Assembly: GCA_031259485.1 (NCBI GenBank)
Contig: JAIRLH010000096.1
Location: forward strand, 1 to 27,444
Reading direction: 5' to 3'
Length of the DNA: 27,444 bases
Source: Elusimicrobiota bacterium
GTDB lineage: Bacteria > Elusimicrobiota > Elusimicrobia > Elusimicrobiales > Elusimicrobiaceae
Shown here: one piece after another, positions 23,136 to 27,444 of the stretch
Position numbering within the stretch: position 1 is the stretch's first letter
Layout: each line of letters starts with the position of its first letter
Position numbers and translations under genes: made by a program
The notes under the pieces: model-generated
Databases searched by the model: none
The model's input: only the letters and a program-made list of their open reading frames with translations
Told to the model about the DNA's origin: nothing

Positions 23136-25056
23136 TGGCTTCTCCCTGCTCCTTATCAAGCCTTTGCACGCCCGCAGGGCCGCAGACGGGAGACTGCTCC
23201 AGCTTTATATCCGCGCTGTCGGTTTTTTTGTCTTCTTTTTTTATGCCCAAAATTTCGTCAATTTCTGCGGCTTCAACCACTTCTTTTTCTATAAGGCGGG
23301 CAATAAGCGTCTCCAGCGCGGTTTTGTTGGCGCGCAGGATTTCTTTGGCTTTGTTATAGGATTCTTTTACAAGCAGGCTCACTTCATTATCAATTTCCTT
23401 GGCTAAATCTTCCGAATAATTTTTGTGGCGGCCCATTTCCATACCCAGGAAAACTTCATTCTGGTCAGTCTGCACCGAGATAGGTCCCAGCTTGTCGCTC
23501 ATGCCGAGCTCGGCCACCATTTTGCGCGCGTAAGCGGTGGTGCGCGAAAGGTCGTCATGCGCGCCTGTGGTAATCTCCCCGAATAAAATATCCTCGGCCG
23601 CTCGGCCGCCGAGCAGGACTGTGAGCCTGTCCAGAATTTCGCTTTTGCTGACCAGATATTTATCTTCCAGAGGCAGCTGCAGCGTATAGCCCAAAGCCGG
23701 CCCGCGCGGGATTATGGAAACTTTGTGCACAGGGTCGCTGTGTTGTGATTTTTTGGCTATTATGGTGTGTCCGGCTTCATGCGCGGCGATTACGCGCTTT
23801 TCCTTATCCGATATTATGCGGCTCTTGCGTTGCGGGCCGGCCATCACGCGTTCAACGGCTTCTTCTATGTCCGGCGTGCCGACGGCTTCTTTATCGTGGC
23901 GCGCGGCGAGTATGGCGGCCTCGTTTATAACATTGGCCAAATCCGCGCCGACAAAACCCGGCGTGCCTTTGGCTATGGTTTCAAGGTCAACGTCCTGCGC
24001 CATTTTTACTTTTTTGGCGTGTACTTCAAGTATTTCTTTGCGGCCCTTCATGTCGGGCGCGGGGATATTGATATGCCGGTCAAAACGCCCGGGGCGAGTG
24101 AGCGCCGGGTCAAGCACGTCGGGCCGGTTGGTGGACGCCATAAGAAGTATGCCCTGTTTTGATTCAAAGCCGTCAAGCTCTATAAGCAGTTGGTTAAGAG
24201 TCTGCTCCCTTTCGTCGTGCCCGCCGCCTATGCCGGCGAAACGGCGGCGGCCGACGGCGTCAAGCTCGTCTACAAAAATAATCGCGGGCGCGTTCTTTTT
24301 GGCGTTATTGAACAAATCCCTGACGCGAGCCGCGCCGACGCCTACAAACATCTCCACGAATTCCGAAGCCGAGGCGGAGAAAAACGCCACCTTCGCCTCT
24401 CCGGCAACGGCCTTTGCAAGCAATGTTTTGCCCGTGCCCGGCGCGCCGTAAAGCAGCACGCCTTTGGGCAGTTTTGCGCCGAGTTTCTGGAAATGCTTGG
24501 GATTGCGCAGGAATTTTATTATATCCTGCACTTCTTCTTTAGCTTCCTCCACGCCGGCGACGTCTTTAAAAGTGATGTTTTGCTCCTGCGGGTCCTGAAG
24601 TTTGGCTTTGCTTTTGGCGAAGTTAAGCGCGCTTTTGCCGTCGCTCTTCTGCGGGCGGATAAATAAAAAATACCACGCCGCAAAAAACAGGGCTATCCAG
24701 CCTACGTTCATGAGAAGGCTGTAAATCCAGCTTTTATCCGTCTCGCCCTTAAAGGGGATTTTGGCGGACACCAAATCCCTCACGAGGTCGTTATCGTCCG
24801 GTATCCTTGGCGTTTTGAATTTGCTTTCTTTGCCGTCGTCCTTAAACGTGCCGGCAATGCTGTCCTGCCCGACGGAAACTTTTAAAATATCGCCGGAGGC
24901 GATTTTGGCGCGGAATTCGGAATAATCCATATCCTTCGCCGCCTGGGACTGGCCCATCTTTGAATACAGCGAGACCATCATTATAAAAATTATCACCCAC
25001 AGCAGCACCTGCCGCCACGGGATTTGGGGTATCGGTTTTTTATTGTTTACTTTCAT
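23128..25056 (-). CDS. ftsH: FtsH protease (mirror copy)
   Basis: Identical to 2389-4317, with ATPase and zinc-site residues unchanged; ATG at 25056-25054. Confidence 0.95.
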   Translation of the reverse strand: MKVNNKKPIPQIPWRQVLLWVIIFIMMVSLYSKMGQSQAAKDMDYSEFRAKIASGDILKVSVGQDSIAGTFKDDGKESKFKTPRIPDDNDLVRDLVSAKIPFKGETDKSWIYSLLMNVGWIALFFAAWYFLFIRPQKSDGKSALNFAKSKAKLQDPQEQNITFKDVAGVEEAKEEVQDIIKFLRNPKHFQKLGAKLPKGVLLYGAPGTGKTLLAKAVAGEAKVAFFSASASEFVEMFVGVGAARVRDLFNNAKKNAPAIIFVDELDAVGRRRFAGIGGGHDEREQTLNQLLIELDGFESKQGILLMASTNRPDVLDPALTRPGRFDRHINIPAPDMKGRKEILEVHAKKVKMAQDVDLETIAKGTPGFVGADLANVINEAAILAARHDKEAVGTPDIEEAVERVMAGPQRKSRIISDKEKRVIAAHEAGHTIIAKKSQHSDPVHKVSIIPRGPALGYTLQLPLEDKYLVSKSEILDRLTVLLGGRAAEDILFGEITTGAHDDLSRTTAYARKMVAELGMSDKLGPISVQTDQNEVFLGMEMGRHKNYSEDLAKEIDNEVSLLVKESYNKAKEILRANKTALETLIARLIEKEVVEAAEIDEILGIKKEDKKTDSADIKLEQSPVCGPAGVQRLDKEQGEAND

Positions 25057-25585
25057 CAAAAACTCCTATAAAAGGTAAATTACGGTAAAGCTCATTATAA
25101 TCAAGACCGTAGCCTACGACAAACTCATTTTCTATCGTGAATCCGCAATATCTGGGCTTCACAGCGGCTTCGCGGTTTGAAGGCTTGTCCAAAAGCGTAC
25201 AAAGCTCAACCGAGGCCGGGCCGCGCGTGCTCAGCAAGTCCGTGATATATTTAGCCGTTGTGCCGGTGTCTATAATATCTTCCACTATGATTACATGGCG
25301 GTTTTTTATGTCCTCGCGCAAATCAAGCATAAAGCGCACTTTGCCGCTGGAGCACGTGCCGCTGTAAGAGCACAGGCACATAAAATCAAGATGACAGTCC
25401 GTGTTTATATTTTTGACAAGCTCGGCGTAAAATATGGCCGAACCGCGCAAAACACAGACAAACAGCGGCGTTTTGCCCTCGTAATCTTTTGAAATCTGCG
25501 CGCCGAGCTCTTTGACCCTGCGGATTATCTGCTCTTCGCTGATGAGAATTTTTTTGAGCGGCAGGTTTGCGGATACTGTTTGCAT
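25040..25585 (-). CDS. hpt: Hypoxanthine phosphoribosyltransferase (mirror copy)
   Basis: Identical to 1860-2405. Confidence 0.94.
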   Translation of the reverse strand: MQTVSANLPLKKILISEEQIIRRVKELGAQISKDYEGKTPLFVCVLRGSAIFYAELVKNINTDCHLDFMCLCSYSGTCSSGKVRFMLDLREDIKNRHVIIVEDIIDTGTTAKYITDLLSTRGPASVELCTLLDKPSNREAAVKPRYCGFTIENEFVVGYGLDYNELYRNLPFIGVFDESKQ

Positions 25586-25603
25586 AATATTATCGCCTCT
25601 GAT

Positions 25604-25632
25604 AAAAAACGCTGCAAACCGCAGCGTTTTTT
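25604..25632 (-). terminator. Terminator before hpt (mirror)
   Basis: Reverse complement of 1813-1841, the 12-bp stem with GGTTT loop on the minus strand. Confidence 0.75.
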
Positions 25633-25653
25633 ATTGTTTTGTACGGAGACTTT

Positions 25654-26229
25654 TTACCCATTAATCTTAAAAAGCATGTTTACGGCGGCGATGACGGCAA
25701 TGGCTCCGGCCGCGCGCTCAAGCCTTTTGCCAAGCAGCGTTTTGGGGAAAGCGTGCCCGTGCGAAAGGCCGAAAATCGTCATAAAGAAATTAAACACCGC
25801 GGAAAGCAAAAGAGCGAGCAGGAAAATTTCTATCCTGTCCCCGAAGAATAAGGCCAGAGTGAAGCCGAACATAAAAGAATCCACGCTGGCCTGTACCGCC
25901 ACGCGCACGAGATAATTGCTCTGTACTATATCCGTATAATTAAGGCTGGGAGAGCGCTCAATAGATTCCAAAAGCAACCTTATGCCTATGATAAACAACA
26001 TTATAAAAGCCAGCCACTGCGTCAGGCCGCCGTACCAGTTATAAAGCAGTTTGCCCACGATAAAGCTAAGCGAAAGGGAGATGAGGTTTGCCACTACGAA
26101 AACAAAAGAAGTTTTTAAAGTGACATTATTGCCGTAAGCGCTGCCCAGTTTGCTGCCGGAGACGGCGCCTATTGCAAAACACCCGACCGAAATACACAAT
26201 AAAATTATAATCAGCCATATTATGGACAT
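25654..26229 (-). CDS. MntP-like membrane protein (mirror copy)
   Basis: Identical to the 191-residue protein at 1216-1791. Confidence 0.62.
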   Translation of the reverse strand: MSIIWLIIILLCISVGCFAIGAVSGSKLGSAYGNNVTLKTSFVFVVANLISLSLSFIVGKLLYNWYGGLTQWLAFIMLFIIGIRLLLESIERSPSLNYTDIVQSNYLVRVAVQASVDSFMFGFTLALFFGDRIEIFLLALLLSAVFNFFMTIFGLSHGHAFPKTLLGKRLERAAGAIAVIAAVNMLFKING

Positions 26230-26252
26230 GCTTTGTATCCCTCGCATTGAAT

Positions 26253-26281
26253 AATATACCACTATATAATGTATTCTACAA
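26253..26281 (-). promoter_or_regulatory. MntP-like gene promoter (mirror)
   Basis: Reverse complement of 1164-1192. Confidence 0.45.
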
Positions 26282-26291
26282 TAAATTTAGG

Positions 26292-26320
26292 AAAAATGCC
26301 TTTAAATAATAGTTAAAGGC
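26292..26320 (-). terminator. Terminator upstream of MntP-like gene (mirror)
   Basis: Reverse complement of 1125-1153; the T-tract follows the stem on the minus strand. Confidence 0.55.
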
Positions 26321-26357
26321 TGCCAGCGACAGCACAAAGCCACGACGCTACGCTTAG

Positions 26358-26549
26358 GAACAGGGTTGTTTTTTCAGCTTGGCCATTGATAAGAACTTTG
26401 CCCGCTATAATCAAGACTCAGGCTTTGTTGAGGCTGACCTCAAGTTTTTAGGTTTAGAACGACAAACTTGTAAAGCTTTAACGGATAAAGAAGAATATTT
26501 TAGGCCTAAAGATTGCAAACTTATTTTTAAAATCTTATTTAACTATTAA
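26358..26549 (+). pseudogene. Possible gene remnant (mirror copy)
   Basis: Same open stretch as 896-1087 read rightward: TAG at 26355-26357, then 63 codons to the TAA at 26547-26549. A TTGAGG/CCTCAA hairpin lies inside it. Confidence 0.28.
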
Positions 26550-26552
26550 ATT

Positions 26553-27035
26553 TTAGAAGTCTATGATATAATATCTATCATTGTCCGGCCTGGTTTTTGA
26601 AGTGTACATTTGACAAATTTTACGGTGGCGGTCTTGAGATGATATATCGCCTCCAATTAAACATTCTACATATCCTACCCTTGGCCTAAATTCCAGATAA
26701 GGAACAGGGTTTCCTAAAATGCCGACTTGCGCGTAGTAATGATCCCCGTTTTCTGTAACAACCATACCCGCCCATTTTTTACCTAACTTGTACATCCCGT
26801 TTTCAATTTCCCAGCCGTCAATATATAGTTTGTTAAAATCAGCCGTATAAGTTCCATTAATAAGATAATATTCTTCCTGCGCATTGCGAAAAATATTAAC
26901 AAAGGCGAATAATTCTGCCATGCGCGTCCTTGCGACGGCTTTTTGATATTGCGGCAAAGCAATGGCCGCAAGAATACCAATAATTAATACAACAACAAGC
27001 AATTCAACCAGCGTGAAGCCTTTTTTACTTTTCAT
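26553..27035 (-). CDS. Type IV pilin-like protein (mirror copy)
   Basis: Identical to the 160-residue pilin at 410-892. Confidence 0.88.
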   Translation of the reverse strand: MKSKKGFTLVELLVVVLIIGILAAIALPQYQKAVARTRMAELFAFVNIFRNAQEEYYLINGTYTADFNKLYIDGWEIENGMYKLGKKWAGMVVTENGDHYYAQVGILGNPVPYLEFRPRVGYVECLIGGDISSQDRHRKICQMYTSKTRPDNDRYYIIDF

Positions 27036-27069
27036 ACATTATACCTCGTTATTTTTAATTTTTATAAAC

Positions 27070-27122
27070 AAAAACGGCTGATATGTTTTATGAATAGTCA
27101 AACGCATAAAACAAACAGCCGT
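27070..27122 (-). terminator. Terminator-like hairpin of element 1 (mirror)
   Basis: Reverse complement of 323-375. Confidence 0.45.
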
Positions 27123-27265
27123 GGTTTGCCGCCTTTCGGCGGCAAACGCTCGGCGTAAAGTATCGGGGTAATTATGCCCAATACTTTACGCCTAATAACG
27201 AGCTGTTTTTGGTTTGACTATTGTTTTGCTTTCGCAAAACCGTATCCTTTCGGATTTCCAAAAAC
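27093..27265 (-). ncRNA. Structured element 1 (mirror copy)
   Basis: Reverse complement of 180-352, with the same helices on the minus strand. Confidence 0.55.
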
Positions 27266-27444
27266 AGTATCAAATTTTTTTAAGCCGATTATATCCCTCG
27301 CCCTCTCCCACAAGGAGCGAGAGAAATGATGTTTTCATTGCGGGCCGACTGCTTTTGTCGGCGTCAATCCAAGGCCGTAAATCTTAAAGCATTTGTTTTA
27401 TTCTGGATTACTTCGGCCGGACAAGTGTAATCCGGCATCGCAAT
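27266..27444. repeat. Hairpin-rich end of window (mirror)
   Basis: Reverse complement of 1-179, including the lone TATAAT on the minus strand (27293-27288). If the molecule were circular, the joint of the two ends would form a second palindrome centre. Confidence 0.45.

Larger units (their letters stand above)
1..27444. repeat. Whole-window perfect palindrome (two 13,722-bp inverted arms, no spacer)
   Basis: The first 20 bases are the exact reverse complement of the last 20. The central bases read the same on both strands around 13722/13723, and every ORF on one strand has an identical protein at the mirrored coordinate on the other. No arm-specific difference was found in the stretches compared. 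Perfect identity over 13.7 kb with no spacer is typical of fold-back chimeras or assembly turn-arounds. Closed hairpin telomeres and very recent inverted duplication would look the same in sequence alone. Treat the right arm as a copy of the left unless reads say otherwise. Confidence 0.99.

Noticed and set aside
1..27444. Hairpin telomeres of a linear plasmid or phage as the main explanation
   Set aside because: The content is chromosomal housekeeping genes with no protelomerase, replication or phage gene, so an artefact is more likely; kept only as an alternative.

Overview
The window is one perfect inverted repeat. Bases 13723-27444 are the reverse complement of bases 1-13722, with no spacer, centred between 13722 and 13723. 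Every gene therefore occurs twice, once on each strand (partner coordinate = 27445 minus x). I compared both outer ends, the central ~500 bp and the mirrored gene coordinates and proteins, and found no difference. The simplest reading is a fold-back artefact (chimeric amplification, missed adapter or assembly turn-around) of a 13.7 kb chromosomal segment. A covalently closed hairpin end or a real head-to-head duplication is a less likely alternative.

The genes are chromosomal housekeeping genes plus type IV pilin-like genes. The pilin N-terminus (FTLVELLVVVLIIGILAAIALPQYQKAVA), the small diderm-type lipoproteins and the moderate GC content (estimated by eye) resemble Elusimicrobiota such as Elusimicrobium relatives from animal guts. 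This assignment is an inference from memory of such pilins, not a database result.

Layout of the unique arm. 1-409: gene-free, dense in hairpins, with a complex structured repeat (element 1, 180-352) and an alternative terminator-like hairpin (323-375) just upstream of a pilin gene (410-892). 893-1215: a possible minus-strand gene remnant, an intrinsic terminator and a promoter for a MntP-like membrane protein (1216-1791). 1860-11490: a long co-directional cluster, hpt-ftsH-glmM-pdxJ-glmS-acpS-nnrD-alpha/beta hydrolase-lipoprotein-lipoprotein, with overlaps or gaps of at most 60 nt. 11548-11784: a short minus-strand pilin-like ORF divergent from gcvT. 11967-13447: gcvT-gcvH. 13448-13722: gene-free, with a second, truncated copy of the structured repeat (element 2, from 13584) whose last hairpin is cut at its tip by the palindrome centre.

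Functionally the cluster joins purine salvage (Hpt), membrane protein quality control (FtsH), glucosamine phosphate synthesis for cell-wall UDP-GlcNAc (GlmS, GlmM), cofactor synthesis (PdxJ for PLP, AcpS for holo-ACP) and NAD(P)H repair (NnrD). GcvT and GcvH belong to the glycine cleavage system; the PLP-dependent GcvP subunits that often follow them are absent because the sequence turns around.

The most novel signal is the structured intergenic repeat. Two divergent copies share helix order, helix lengths, GNRA tetraloops and a conserved AG(C/T)(T/C)CGTTATTA linker, and at least six base pairs of one long helix differ by compensatory double changes. In element 1 the 3' strands can alternatively form a terminator-like hairpin ahead of the pilin gene. 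This suggests an uncharacterised structured RNA or mobile structured repeat.
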